A stretch of DNA of 64,000 bases from Pseudomonas sp. 7SR1 (GTDB lineage Bacteria; Pseudomonadota; Gammaproteobacteria; Pseudomonadales; Pseudomonadaceae), in assembly GCF_900156465.1 (NCBI RefSeq), contig NZ_LT707064.1, positions 3,194,501 through 3,258,500 of the forward strand, read 5' to 3'. Position 1 is the first letter of the stretch. Every line of letters starts with the position of its first letter. The notes under the pieces are model-generated. The model worked only from the letters and a program-made list of their open reading frames with translations, did not search any database and was not told the origin of the DNA. This document shows positions 55,880 to 64,000 of the stretch, one piece after another. The translations under genes were made by a program, and so were the position numbers.

Positions 55880-56608
55880 ATGAGTCAGATCACGGTTCGT
55901 TCACTGGTCTATCAGATCGAAGGTCAAGCCTATGAAGGCCGTCTGGCCTTCGACATCAACCAGCAGGGCCCGCGCCCGGGCCTGTTGATGGCACCGAATT
56001 GGATGGGAGTGGGGGCGGGGGCCGAGGAGATCGCCAAGTCCGTGGCAGCCAATGGCTATGTGGTGTTGATCGCCGACCTGTACGGACAGACGGTGCGTCC
56101 GAGCAATGCCGATGAGGCGGGGGCGGCGATGATGCCGCTCAAGAATGATCGGGCCCTGTTGCGCAAGCGCATGCAGGCAGCGTTCGAGCAATTGCAGAGC
56201 CAGGGCGAGGCACCGGTCGATGTGTCGAAACTCGCCACATTCGGCTTCTGTTTCGGCGGTTGCTGTGCCTTGGAACTGGCTCGCACCGGCGCGCCGCTGA
56301 AGGCCGCCATCTCCTTCCACGGCACCCTGGACACGCCGGATCCGACGGATGCGCGAAATATCCAGGGCTCGGTGCTGGTGATGCACGGTGCGTCCGACCC
56401 GCTGGTGCCCAAGGAACAGCTACCGGCATTCGAGGAGGAAATGAATGCCGCCGGGGTGGATTGGCAATTGCTGAGCTACGGTGGAGCGGTGCATTCGTTC
56501 ACCGATCCGCAGGCCAATGTCCCCGGCAAGATGATGTACAACGCCAAGGTCGCCAATCGCGCGTTCCGGTCGATGCATAACTTGCTGGACGAGGTGTTCA
56601 GGGGCTGA
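55880..56608 (+). CDS. Dienelactone hydrolase family protein
   Basis: A 242-residue cytosolic alpha/beta hydrolase. The start is the ATG at 55880 (after GAGGAG), not the upstream frame that overlaps the terminator. The nucleophile elbow GFCFGGCCALELAR has the cysteine typical of dienelactone hydrolases, SDPLVPKEQLPAFEEEM the Asp and GGAVHSFTDPQANVPGKMMY the His. It hydrolyses lactones or esters; no aromatic pathway genes adjoin it, so its substrate is open. Confidence 0.9.
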   Translation: MSQITVRSLVYQIEGQAYEGRLAFDINQQGPRPGLLMAPNWMGVGAGAEEIAKSVAANGYVVLIADLYGQTVRPSNADEAGAAMMPLKNDRALLRKRMQAAFEQLQSQGEAPVDVSKLATFGFCFGGCCALELARTGAPLKAAISFHGTLDTPDPTDARNIQGSVLVMHGASDPLVPKEQLPAFEEEMNAAGVDWQLLSYGGAVHSFTDPQANVPGKMMYNAKVANRAFRSMHNLLDEVFRG

Positions 56609-56651
56609 AGCCGGGTTCTGGATTTGAATCTCCTGTTGCCTGGTATAAAGC

Positions 56652-56744
56652 CGTCGCGAGCAAGCTCGCTCTCACAATGATCCGCTGTGAACGCACATTC
56701 CGTGATCACTCAAATCCGATGTGAGAGCGAGCTTGCTCGCGATG
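56652..56744. repeat. REPIN with matched substitution in both arms
   Basis: The left arm reads GCTCTCACA and the right arm TGTGAGAGC, where the common type reads GCTCCCACA and TGTGGGAGC. The change is mirrored, so the long stem stays paired. Confidence 0.88.
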
Positions 56745-56768
56745 GTGGCCCGACAAGCAATCCTGGAA

Positions 56769-57629
56769 TCAGGGCAACTCGATCCGCTCGCTTTCCCCTG
56801 GCACGCTCGGCCAGTCTCCGGCCGCCCAGCGCCGGCGGGCTTCGTCGATGCGGGCGGGGTCGCTGGAGACGAAATTCCAGTTCATCCGTCGCGGCCCGTC
56901 CAGCGGTGCTCCGCCGAACAGCACGGCATGGCAGTCGCTTTCGGCGCACAAAGTCATTTCTTCGCCCGTCGGCAGGATCACCAGGGTGTGCGGCTCTACC
57001 GGCTCGCCCTCCAGCATTGCCTCGCCGCTCAATACGTACAACGCCCGTTCTTCATGCTCCGTGGGAATCAGCAAGGTCGTCGCGGTTTGCAGGTTCAATT
57101 CGGCGTATAGCGTAGGAGACAGCACCGGCACCGGTGATTCCAGGCAAAAGCCTGACCCGGCAATCATGCGGATACTGACCCCCAGGTTTTCGCTGACCGG
57201 TAGGGTGCGGGCCGGATGATGGCTGTAGTGTCCCGGTCCTTGTTCGTGGGGCTGGGGCGAGGCCAGCCAGACTTGCAGCCCGTGCAGGGCGAAGGCTTCC
57301 CCCAGCAGCGCCTCTGGGGTGCGCTCCACATGGGCAATGGCGCTGCCGGCGGTCATCCAGCTCACATCGCCGGCCTCCACCACCTGATCGGAACCGAGGC
57401 TGTCCTTGTGCTGGAGCGTGCCCTCGAACAGGTAGGTGAGGGTGGACAGCCCGATGTGGGGGTGCTGACGGATATTCATCCCCTGGCCGGCCGGGTAGGT
57501 GGTTTGCAGCATATGGTCGAAAAACACGAAAGGGCCGACGCTGCGGCACTTGGCGCAGGGCAGTGGACGAAGGATCGGCTGGCCTTCGACATCTTCTGCG
57601 CGGGGGCGGACGGTCAGGGGCGTGGGCAT
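56769..57629 (-). CDS. Pirin family protein
   Basis: A 286-residue bicupin. The ATG at 57629 follows AGGAAGAC. Metal ligands of the N-terminal cupin are in NIRQHPHIGLSTLTYLFEGT (two His) and the later HVERTPEALLG region. The C-terminal cupin is recognised by ALYVLSGEAMLEGEPVEPHT. Some pirins act as quercetinases, others as redox-sensing cofactors. It is transcribed alone, divergent from an amidohydrolase gene. Confidence 0.92.
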   Translation of the reverse strand: MPTPLTVRPRAEDVEGQPILRPLPCAKCRSVGPFVFFDHMLQTTYPAGQGMNIRQHPHIGLSTLTYLFEGTLQHKDSLGSDQVVEAGDVSWMTAGSAIAHVERTPEALLGEAFALHGLQVWLASPQPHEQGPGHYSHHPARTLPVSENLGVSIRMIAGSGFCLESPVPVLSPTLYAELNLQTATTLLIPTEHEERALYVLSGEAMLEGEPVEPHTLVILPTGEEMTLCAESDCHAVLFGGAPLDGPRRMNWNFVSSDPARIDEARRRWAAGDWPSVPGESERIELP

Positions 57630-57709
57630 GGTGTCTTCCTGGTCGGTAACGGATGTGGCGAGCATAACCCGGCACGGGTACTTGAACCCAGGTGGCAAGG
57701 CCAGGGTCT

Positions 57710-58744
57710 ATGTTGCTCACGTTCCCGGGAAGTTATCCGTTGACCCGTCTGATCCTTACCTGGTTGCTGGTCGTTTCGAGCAGCGCGACCATGGCTCGCG
57801 AATACACCTACAGCGATGCGCACCTGCATTACGTCGACTTCTTCCAGGAAACCGCCGGGATGCCCAAGCTGCTCAAGGCCATGGACGACAATCGCATCGA
57901 GCACGTCATGATCTCCGGTATCCCGGTGGCCAAGAAATGGCATGAAGACGAGCCCAAGCGCCCACGTTACTACGCCGGTGACGATGCCGATGCCTATTGG
58001 TACAGCGCCACCGATGTGATCGTCGCGGCGGCGGTGAACAAGCTGACGACCGAGCAGCGCCAGCGTTTCCATCCGTTCCTGTCCGGCTTCAACCCCAATG
58101 ACAAGAACTCCGCCGCCCACATCCAGCGCATGCTCGATCTGTATCCGGGGCTATGGCAGGGCATCGGCGAAGTCTTCACGCGCCACGATGACCTGACGGC
58201 GCTGACCTCGGGTGATACGCCGCGGGCCAACAACGAGGCCATGACGCGGATCTATCACCTGGCGGCGGAGAACGACCTGCCGGTGATGCTGCATTCCAAC
58301 ATCACCTCCAAGCGCGAAAGGAACCCGTTGTACCTGGCGGAAATCGAAGAGCCGCTGCGCAATCATCCCCACACCCGATTCATCTGGGCCCACGCCGGTA
58401 CCAGCATGGAGATCCATCGGCACCAGACCCAGCTGGATTTCCTCTTGCCGACGCTGAGCCGGATGCTCGAAGCCTATCCCAACCTGTACATCGACCTGTC
58501 CTGGAGCCTGCTGACGCCCTACCTGCTGGACGAGGCAGGCAAGCCTCGACCGGAGTGGGTCGAGTTGGTGAAGCGCTTCCCCGACCGCTTCATGGTGGGC
58601 TCGGATGTGGTCGGACGGTTCAAGAAGCTCGGTCACGAGCTGCACGGCTTCGATCCGTTCCTGGATGCCTTGCCCGAGGAGGTGGCCAGGAAAGTGGCGC
58701 GGGATAATTTCCTGGCGGTGCTGCCTCGTTCGGTCCCACGATAA
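57710..58744 (+). CDS. Exported amidohydrolase (Amidohydrolase_2 family)
   Basis: A 344-residue TIM-barrel hydrolase starting at ATG 57710, with a signal-like N-terminal segment (PLTRLILTWLLVVSSSATMA). The metal motif YSDAHLHYVDF has the family HxH. GIGEVFTRHDDLT, VMLHSNITSKRERNPLY and FIWAHAGTSMEIHRHQTQ supply further His, and RFMVGSDVVGRFKK the Asp. Relatives are decarboxylases or lactonases. It is probably periplasmic. Substrate unknown. Confidence 0.85.
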   Translation: MLLTFPGSYPLTRLILTWLLVVSSSATMAREYTYSDAHLHYVDFFQETAGMPKLLKAMDDNRIEHVMISGIPVAKKWHEDEPKRPRYYAGDDADAYWYSATDVIVAAAVNKLTTEQRQRFHPFLSGFNPNDKNSAAHIQRMLDLYPGLWQGIGEVFTRHDDLTALTSGDTPRANNEAMTRIYHLAAENDLPVMLHSNITSKRERNPLYLAEIEEPLRNHPHTRFIWAHAGTSMEIHRHQTQLDFLLPTLSRMLEAYPNLYIDLSWSLLTPYLLDEAGKPRPEWVELVKRFPDRFMVGSDVVGRFKKLGHELHGFDPFLDALPEEVARKVARDNFLAVLPRSVPR

Positions 58745-58755
58745 GGAAAGTGCTT

Positions 58756-58884
58756 TGTGACGAGGGGATTTATCCCCGCTGACTGTGCAACAGGCCCGAA
58801 GCTTCGATGGTGATCGGTCCAGCCACCGAGACATCGGGCTTGAGCCCGCTTCGCGAGCCAATGGGATAAATCCTTTCGCCACAG
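58756..58884. repeat. GTGGCGAGGGGATTTATCCCC-family element, copy D (degenerate)
   Basis: The left arm TGTGACGAGGGGATTTATCC and right arm GGGATAAATCCTTTCGCCAC still pair, but the interior is unrelated to copies B and C, with its own CATCGGGCTTGAGCCCG-like stem. Confidence 0.6.
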
Positions 58885-58968
58885 AGGCTGCTCGGTGATG
58901 CTGGTTTGTCATCAACCTGTCACTGCCGCGTCATACCCTCGCGCTCATCTCAATCCAAGGAGCGCACC

Positions 58969-59433
58969 ATGCAATTCACCCGTTCAAGCGCACTGTTCGC
59001 GCTGCTGTTGACCTGTGGCCTGGCTCAGGCGCAGGTCCGTGTCGAAGGTCCGGTGGAGTACGGCGTCTTCGAAGGCCCGCAAGCCGAGCTGCAATCGGGG
59101 GAGCGGGTCCTGCGTCGCAGTAACGAGCAAATCCGCCAGACCCAGGAGGTTCCTGCGAAGCTGGGCACCAAGTTCGGCATGCGCTACCAGCTGGCGGGCA
59201 AGGTCGCCGATGACCAGCCGTTGACCCTGCTGTATTTCACGCCTGGCATCCAGACCCCCGATGGCCTGCGCCACGATAAACTCGAAGTCGTCCAGAAACT
59301 GGTACCCGGTGCGCCCCAGGACGTCATGGCCTACGAATTCACCGAGAGCCACGAAGTGGTACCGGGTGAGTGGCGGTTCATGGTGTTCCAGGGGGATCGG
59401 CTGCTGGCCCAGCAGCGGTTTGTAGTGCGCTGA
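58969..59433 (+). CDS. DUF3859-like exported protein
   Basis: A 154-residue protein. The ATG at 58969 follows AAGGAG. A signal peptide (MQFTRSSALFALLLTCGLAQ, then AQ) leads to a beta-rich mature domain (VRVEGPVEYGVFEGPQAELQ, PGEWRFMVFQGDRLLAQQRF) matching DUF3859. It is likely periplasmic with an immunoglobulin-like fold. No partner is evident. Confidence 0.82.
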   Translation: MQFTRSSALFALLLTCGLAQAQVRVEGPVEYGVFEGPQAELQSGERVLRRSNEQIRQTQEVPAKLGTKFGMRYQLAGKVADDQPLTLLYFTPGIQTPDGLRHDKLEVVQKLVPGAPQDVMAYEFTESHEVVPGEWRFMVFQGDRLLAQQRFVVR

Positions 59434-59456
59434 GTTCCAATTCACCACAGACCCCA

Positions 59457-59546
59457 TGTGGGATCGAGCTTGCTCGCGATTGCGTCAGGCCAGTCAACTT
59501 ATCGGGTGCATGACACGCTGCAGTCGCGAGCACGCTCGCTTCCACA
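59457..59546. repeat. Degenerate REPIN before the fabB terminator
   Basis: TGTGGGATCGAGCTTGCTCG ... GCGAGCACGCTCGCTTCCAC; several arm mismatches. Confidence 0.75.
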
Positions 59547-59575
59547 AAGGGGACTACGGTGTGTTGAGCCGGCGC

Positions 59576-59606
59576 AAAAAAACGCCCCGAACCAGTCGGG
59601 GCGTTT
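59576..59606. terminator. Bidirectional terminator between DUF3859 gene and fabB
   Basis: AAAACGCCCCGA / TCGGGGCGTTTT stem with loop ACCAG-like; on the minus strand it is followed by seven T residues, ending the fabAB operon. Confidence 0.88.
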
Positions 59607-59630
59607 TCGCGTGCGGCGTGACGGCGAGGC

Positions 59631-60851
59631 TTACTTGCCTTGCCAGCGCTTCAGGACCAGGGTGGCGTTGGTGCCACCGAAGCCGAAGCTGTTGCTCATC
59701 ACGGTGTCGATGGTGGCGTTTTCGCGAGTCTTGGTCAGGATCGGCAGGTCGGCCACTTCCGGATCCAGCTCGTCGATGTTGGCCGAACCGGCAATGAAGT
59801 TGCCTTCCATCATCAGCATGCAGTAGATCGCTTCGTGGACGCCGGCGGCACCCAGGGAGTGCCCCGACAGGCTCTTGGTGGAGCTGATGGCCGGGGCCTT
59901 GTCGCCGAACACTTCACGCACGCCCTTCATTTCCGCGACGTCGCCGACCGGAGTGGAAGTGCCGTGGGTGTTCAGGTAGTCGATCGGCGTGTCGACGGTG
60001 GACATTGCCATCTGCATGCAGCGGATAGCACCTTCACCACTCGGGGCCACCATGTCGTAGCCGTCGGAGGTGGCGCCGTAGCCAACGATTTCGGCATAGA
60101 TCTTCGCGCCACGGGCCAGGGCGTGTTCCAGTTCCTCGACCACCACCATGCCACCGCCACCGGCAATGACGAAACCGTCACGGTCGGCATCGTAGGCGCG
60201 AGAGGCTTTTTCGGGGGTGTCGTTGCGCTTGCTGGACAGGGCGCCCATGGCGTCGAACAGGAACGACTGGCTCCAGTGTTCCTCTTCACCGCCGCCGGCG
60301 AACACGATGTCCTGCTTGCCCATCTGGATCTGTTCCATGGCGGTACCGATGCAGTGGGCACTGGTGGCGCAGGCGGAGGCGATGGAGTAGTTCAGGCCCT
60401 TGATCTTGAAAGGCGTGGCCAGGCAGGCGGAAACGGTGCTGCTCATGGTCCGGGTGACGCGATACGGGCCGACGCGCTTGACGCCTTTTTCCCGCAGGAT
60501 GTCCAGCGCTTCCATCTGGTTCAGTGTGGAGGCACCACCGGAGCCGGCGATCAGGCCGGTGCGCGGGTTGGAAACCTGCTCTTCGGTGAGTCCGGAATCG
60601 GCGATGGCATCTTTCATGGCCAGGTAGGCGTAGGCCGCCGCGTGGCCGACGAAACGGTAGATCTTGCGGTCGATCAGCTCTTCGAGATTGAGGTCAATGG
60701 AGCCGGAAACCTGGCTACGCAGACCCATTTCGGCGTATTCCGGGTTGAACCGGATGCCAGGGCGGCTTGCACGCAGGTTAGCGGAGACGGTCTCTTTGTC
60801 ATTGCCCAGGCAAGAAACGATGCCCAGACCAGTGATAACGACGCGGCGCAT
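59631..60851 (-). CDS. fabB: Beta-ketoacyl-ACP synthase I
   Basis: A 406-residue condensing enzyme needed for unsaturated fatty acid elongation. The active-site Cys is in [20 protein letters not shown], with the two histidines in [18 protein letters not shown] and [16 protein letters not shown]. It lies 11 bp after fabA in the same operon, the usual Pseudomonas fabAB pair. Confidence 0.97.
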   Translation of the reverse strand: MRRVVITGLGIVSCLGNDKETVSANLRASRPGIRFNPEYAEMGLRSQVSGSIDLNLEELIDRKIYRFVGHAAAYAYLAMKDAIADSGLTEEQVSNPRTGLIAGSGGASTLNQMEALDILREKGVKRVGPYRVTRTMSSTVSACLATPFKIKGLNYSIASACATSAHCIGTAMEQIQMGKQDIVFAGGGEEEHWSQSFLFDAMGALSSKRNDTPEKASRAYDADRDGFVIAGGGGMVVVEELEHALARGAKIYAEIVGYGATSDGYDMVAPSGEGAIRCMQMAMSTVDTPIDYLNTHGTSTPVGDVAEMKGVREVFGDKAPAISSTKSLSGHSLGAAGVHEAIYCMLMMEGNFIAGSANIDELDPEVADLPILTKTRENATIDTVMSNSFGFGGTNATLVLKRWQGK

Positions 60852-60862
60852 GCGGATAACCC

Positions 60863-61378
60863 TTAGAAGTTGTCAGTGGAGGTGAAAACGCCGACCCGGA
60901 GGCCTTCGGCGGTGTAGATCTCGCGTCCGTCGACAGCCACCGAACCATCGGCAATGGCCATGTTCAGCTTGCCCTTGAGGACACGTTTGATATGAATGTT
61001 ATAGGTAATCTTGCTGGCGGTCGGCAGTACCTGACCGAAGAACTTCACCTCGCCCGAACCCAGGGCGCGACCACGGCCCGGCAGGCCTTGCCAGCCGAGG
61101 AAGAAACCGACCAGCTGCCACATGGCATCCAGGCCCAGGCAGCCCGGCATCACCGGATCGCCTTCGAAGTGGCAAGCGAAGAACCACAGGTCCGGCTTGA
61201 TATCCAGCTCGGCGACCAATTCACCTTTGCCGTACTTGCCACCCTCGTCGCTGATATGGGTGATGCGGTCCACCATCAGCATGTTCGGGGCGGGCAGTTG
61301 CGCGTTACCTGGGCCGAACAGCTCACCGCGACTGCAGCGCAGCAGGTCTTCCCGGGTAAAGGCGTTTTGTTTGGTCAT
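60863..61378 (-). CDS. fabA: 3-hydroxydecanoyl-ACP dehydratase/isomerase
   Basis: A 171-residue hotdog enzyme that dehydrates 3-hydroxydecanoyl-ACP and isomerises the trans-2 to cis-3 double bond, starting unsaturated fatty acid synthesis. The catalytic His and Asp are in [20 protein letters not shown]. Ribosome site GAGGAGCTCGCATG. First gene of fabAB. In P. aeruginosa the operon is controlled by DesT; no clear site was seen, only an inverted GCACAG/CTGTGC pair upstream. Confidence 0.98.
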   Translation of the reverse strand: MTKQNAFTREDLLRCSRGELFGPGNAQLPAPNMLMVDRITHISDEGGKYGKGELVAELDIKPDLWFFACHFEGDPVMPGCLGLDAMWQLVGFFLGWQGLPGRGRALGSGEVKFFGQVLPTASKITYNIHIKRVLKGKLNMAIADGSVAVDGREIYTAEGLRVGVFTSTDNF

Positions 61379-61615
61379 GCGAGCTCCTCAATAATCCCAT
61401 GCGGCAGGGTGGGGCGAATCTTCCCGACCGATCGAAGCGTTCATGCCTCGCATCGGCAGCCTACCCATAGACTATTGCGTTGTAGTGAAAGTCACAGCGC
61501 ACAGGAAAATGAATGAACAACTGTGCACTGAAATATTAATTCAAGCCCCCAGTCGAGGCTCGTCGGGTGCCTAAGACTGCCGCACTTTCGCTTTTCACGC
61601 CAGCCACACAGGCTA

Positions 61616-63517
61616 CTAATGCACCCATCGCTGCAGAATCTGCTGCAGATCAACTCTTTTGAACGGTTTTGCCAGGTAATCGTTCATGCCCGCCGCCAGG
61701 CAGGCTTCGCGGTCGCCTTGCAGGGCGTTGGCCGTCAACGCGACGATCGGCAATTGGTCGCACCCCGGCAGCTGGCGAATCTGCCGAGTGGCCTCGTAAC
61801 CGTCGACGATGGGCAGCCGGCAGTCCATGAGGATCAGGTCGAACTTCAGGCTTTCGGCGCTGCGTATGGCTTGTGCGCCGTCGGAGGCGATGCTGATGGC
61901 GAACCCCAGGCTGCGCAACATGGCTTCGATCACGGTCTGGTTCACCGGATTGTCCTCCACCAGCAGCACGTGCCGGCCCTCACCATGCCCGTTGCCGCCG
62001 GGCAGGCGAGGTGCCAGGGCAGCCGGGACCTGGGTGGACAGCGCCAGCGGGATTTCCAGGGTGAACACCGACCCCTGGCCTTCCTCGCTCTGGGCCCGCA
62101 ACGTTCCGCCCATGCGTTCGGCCAGGGTCCTTGCGATCGGCAGGCCCAGGCCGGTGCCGCCGTAGCGTCGGGAGATGGAGCTGTCCGCTTGCTGGAAGGC
62201 GTCGAACATGCGCTCCAGGCTCTCGGCCGGGATGCCGATGCCGCTGTCGCGTACCGTGCAGGTGAACCACAGCAGTTCGTGGTCCAGGGCCTGCCACTGG
62301 CACTGCACGGTGACGCGGCCCTGCTCGGTGAATTTCAGCGCATTGCCGATCAGGTTCACCAGGATCTGCCGGATCCGTGTCGGATCGCCTTGTACCTGCA
62401 GGGCGTGCATGTCGTCCGGGATCTGCAGGTCCAGGCCGAGCCTGCGTTGCGCGGCGCTGTGCTGGAAGGATTGGGCGCAGCTGCCCACCAGTTCCGCCAG
62501 GTTGAACGGGATGTGCTCCAGCTCCAGGGCCGAGCGTTCGATGCGCGAGAAGTCGAGGATGTCGTTGATCACCTTCAGCAGGTGCTCGGTGGATTCCGAA
62601 GCCAGCGCCGTGTACTCGTGCTGCTCGTCGGTCATCCGGGTGGTTTCCAGCAACTGCAGCATGCCCAGCACACCGTTCATGGGGGTGCGCAGCTCGTGGC
62701 TCATCATTGCCAGGAACTCGGATTTGGCACTGTTGGCCTTTTCCGCCTCTTCCCGGGTCTTGATCAACTGGGTCATGGCCTGGTGCTGCTCGCGGCTGGC
62801 TTGTTCCAGGCCGTCGGCGAGGTTGTTGATGTGCCGCGACAAGGCCCCCAGCTCGGCATCGTCGACGATGGGCAGGGGCTTGCTGTAGTCACCCTGCTGG
62901 ATGGCCTTGACCGCATCGCCGATGTCCCGGATCGGCCGGGACAGGTTGGCGGCCAGGCGGCGCGCCACCAGGAAGGTGAACAGCAAGGCGAACAGCGCCA
63001 GGATCGCGGCCTTGAACAGGATCTCCTGTTGCCGCTGGCTGAAGGCGTCGTTGGACATGCCGACGATCACCCGGCCCAGGTAGTCTTCGCCGGGCGTCTC
63101 GATGGTGGTGCTGTTGCCTTGCAGGAAGTCATTGTTCAGGGCAATGCGTTGCAGGCGCACCGGTGCTTGGAAAACCTCGATCTGTTGGGAGTGGCTGCGG
63201 GCCTGGGCGGGTTGTTCGACGTACACCAGGACGCGGTCCGCGCTGTCCTGGACTTCCAGGAAACGCACATGGGGCGTGGCCAGGGTGGCGGTGAGCAGGC
63301 TTTCCAGCACTTCGTTGTTACCGGAAATCACCCCGTACTCGGTGGCCGGCGCCAGTTGGTTGGCGATCAGTTGCCCGGTGTGATTGAGTTCCTGGCGCAG
63401 GTCCTGGATCCGCACGAAGGTAAAGAAACTGATCAACAGCACGGTCAGCAGCAACGCCGGGCCGAGGGCGATGAGCTGGGTGCGGGTATTGATATCCCAA
63501 CGGCGACGCAAGGTCAT
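61616..63517 (-). CDS. Hybrid sensor histidine kinase/response regulator (PA1611-like)
   Basis: A 633-residue membrane sensor. Helix 1 (about 18-38), periplasmic domain (about 40-165), helix 2 (about 167-187), HAMP, HisKA with MMSHELRTPMNG, and HATPase with NLIGNALKFTEQG and DSGIGIP...GGTGLGLPIA. The C-terminal receiver has ILMDCRLPIVDGYEA (Asp) and LAKPF (Lys). There is no HPt domain, so phosphate must pass to a separate HPt protein. Placement beside fabAB matches P. aeruginosa PA1611, a RetS-like partner of HptB and GacS. It overlaps the upstream gene by 4 bp. Confidence 0.93.
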   Translation of the reverse strand: MTLRRRWDINTRTQLIALGPALLLTVLLISFFTFVRIQDLRQELNHTGQLIANQLAPATEYGVISGNNEVLESLLTATLATPHVRFLEVQDSADRVLVYVEQPAQARSHSQQIEVFQAPVRLQRIALNNDFLQGNSTTIETPGEDYLGRVIVGMSNDAFSQRQQEILFKAAILALFALLFTFLVARRLAANLSRPIRDIGDAVKAIQQGDYSKPLPIVDDAELGALSRHINNLADGLEQASREQHQAMTQLIKTREEAEKANSAKSEFLAMMSHELRTPMNGVLGMLQLLETTRMTDEQHEYTALASESTEHLLKVINDILDFSRIERSALELEHIPFNLAELVGSCAQSFQHSAAQRRLGLDLQIPDDMHALQVQGDPTRIRQILVNLIGNALKFTEQGRVTVQCQWQALDHELLWFTCTVRDSGIGIPAESLERMFDAFQQADSSISRRYGGTGLGLPIARTLAERMGGTLRAQSEEGQGSVFTLEIPLALSTQVPAALAPRLPGGNGHGEGRHVLLVEDNPVNQTVIEAMLRSLGFAISIASDGAQAIRSAESLKFDLILMDCRLPIVDGYEATRQIRQLPGCDQLPIVALTANALQGDREACLAAGMNDYLAKPFKRVDLQQILQRWVH

Positions 63518-64000
63518 GGGCGTGATTCTCCTTCGGCCAACTGCGCGGCGACGGATTCGGTGTCGATCGGTTCGATCCCCAGGGAGCGTGCGACCTGTTG
63601 ATTGCTCAAGACCTTGAAGCGGGCCGGATACAAGGTGCGCGGCCAGCTGGAAGCGGGGCGGTCGAGCAGCTCGTCGAGGATCGCCAGCCAGTCTTCCTGG
63701 TCACTGTAGGTACTGGCCAGGCTGCCGGCCTTGACGAAAGCCGCGCTGGGCCCGATCAACGCACGTTGCCGGGCATAGCTGCTGAGCAGCAGGTTTTTCA
63801 CGGTCTTGGGGTTGTACAGGTCGGGGTCATCGAGGCCCAGTAGCACATCGCTGCGACCCAGCAGATTCTGCAGGGGGCGACTGTCGCTGGTGTCGTCCCA
63901 GCGTTCGGTCACGATCTCGAGACCCAGCGGCGCGGCGGCCTGGCGGATTTCCCTAAGCAAGAACTCGCTGTGCCCATCGAACAGCACACCGATGCGTCGC
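63514..64000 (-). CDS. Periplasmic-binding-type protein, C-terminal part (start beyond window)
   Basis: The frame enters from the right edge (RRIGVLFDGHSEFLLREIRQ) and ends at 63514, overlapping the kinase start by 4 bp. About 162 residues are seen. Segments such as RSDVLLGLDDPDLYNPKTVK, LLLSSYARQRALIGPSAAFV and AGSLASTYSDQEDWLAILDE resemble ABC-type uncharacterised substrate-binding proteins (ABC_sub_bind). The overlap suggests it is a ligand-binding partner of the sensor kinase. The true start and signal peptide are outside the window. Confidence 0.7.
   Translation of the reverse strand, partial: RRIGVLFDGHSEFLLREIRQAAAPLGLEIVTERWDDTSDSRPLQNLLGRSDVLLGLDDPDLYNPKTVKNLLLSSYARQRALIGPSAAFVKAGSLASTYSDQEDWLAILDELLDRPASSWPRTLYPARFKVLSNQQVARSLGIEPIDTESVAAQLAEGESRP

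Noticed and set aside
61619..63601. A 660-codon open frame antisense to the hybrid kinase
   Set aside because: The kinase frame has all expected domains; the antisense product has none.

Overview
The window is a typical chromosomal stretch of a Pseudomonas, most likely of the P. fluorescens group. The evidence is high GC with strong third-position bias, Pseudomonas-type gene order (folE-smrB-prmB-aroC, gcl-hyi-glxR-ttuD-pyk, gltA/sdhCDAB-sucAB-lpd-sucCD, fabAB next to a PA1611-like kinase), a DUF3509-like protein and many REP/REPIN elements of the TGTGGGAGCGAGCTTGCTCGCGATG type. No phage, insertion sequence, integron, CRISPR array, rRNA or tRNA was recognised.

Layout. 1-4.4 kb: end of a LysE-type exporter, an NCS2 purine permease, a MarR regulator divergent from a PLP aminotransferase, and a membrane-anchored glutaredoxin-like protein. 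4.4-13.2 kb: folE, smrB, a small membrane protein, a cysteine-hydrolase-like protein whose usual Cys position is Ser, prmB, a tail-anchored protein of unknown function, an exported alpha/beta hydrolase, aroC, an MFS permease and a solitary mtnD. 13.5-21.3 kb: acyl-CoA synthetase, ankyrin protein, small proteins, MFS exporter, sulfate-binding protein, a voltage-gated-type K+ channel with a zinc ribbon, and a urea transporter. 21.4-29.5 kb: the glyoxylate/tartronate-semialdehyde operon gcl-hyi-glxR-ttuD-pyk, divergent from a GlcG-like gene, then a TetR regulator. 29.5-36.2 kb: DUF808 protein, MlaA-family protein coupled to an exported hydrolase, a glycine-betaine-type binding protein, and DUF485-actP. 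36.4-49.6 kb: the TCA block, gltA opposite sdhCDAB, sucAB, lpdG and sucCD. 50-64 kb: brnQ, DUF599 protein, small lipoprotein, two coupled thioesterases, htpG, dienelactone hydrolase, pirin, amidohydrolase, DUF3859 protein, fabAB, a hybrid histidine kinase and a truncated periplasmic-binding-type protein.

The most interesting thread is regulatory. A perfect palindrome, TTGTATACAA, was seen only three times: inside the predicted promoter spacer of the NCS2 purine permease (1979-1988), just upstream of gcl (28019-28028), and upstream of the divergent glcG-like gene (28159-28168). The shape fits a GntR/FCD operator. It suggests one purine/allantoin-glyoxylate regulon linking genes 26 kb apart, with the adjacent urea transporter as a plausible partner. 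Other points are REP elements in every non-overlapping junction of the gcl operon, an apparent loss of mtnB and mtnC around mtnD that leaves a 13-codon bridge frame, a REPIN with matched changes in both arms, a CA motif (Crc/Hfq type) at the start of the DUF485-actP operon, AraC-like direct repeats upstream of the orphan betaine-binding protein, and alternative hairpins ahead of brnQ.
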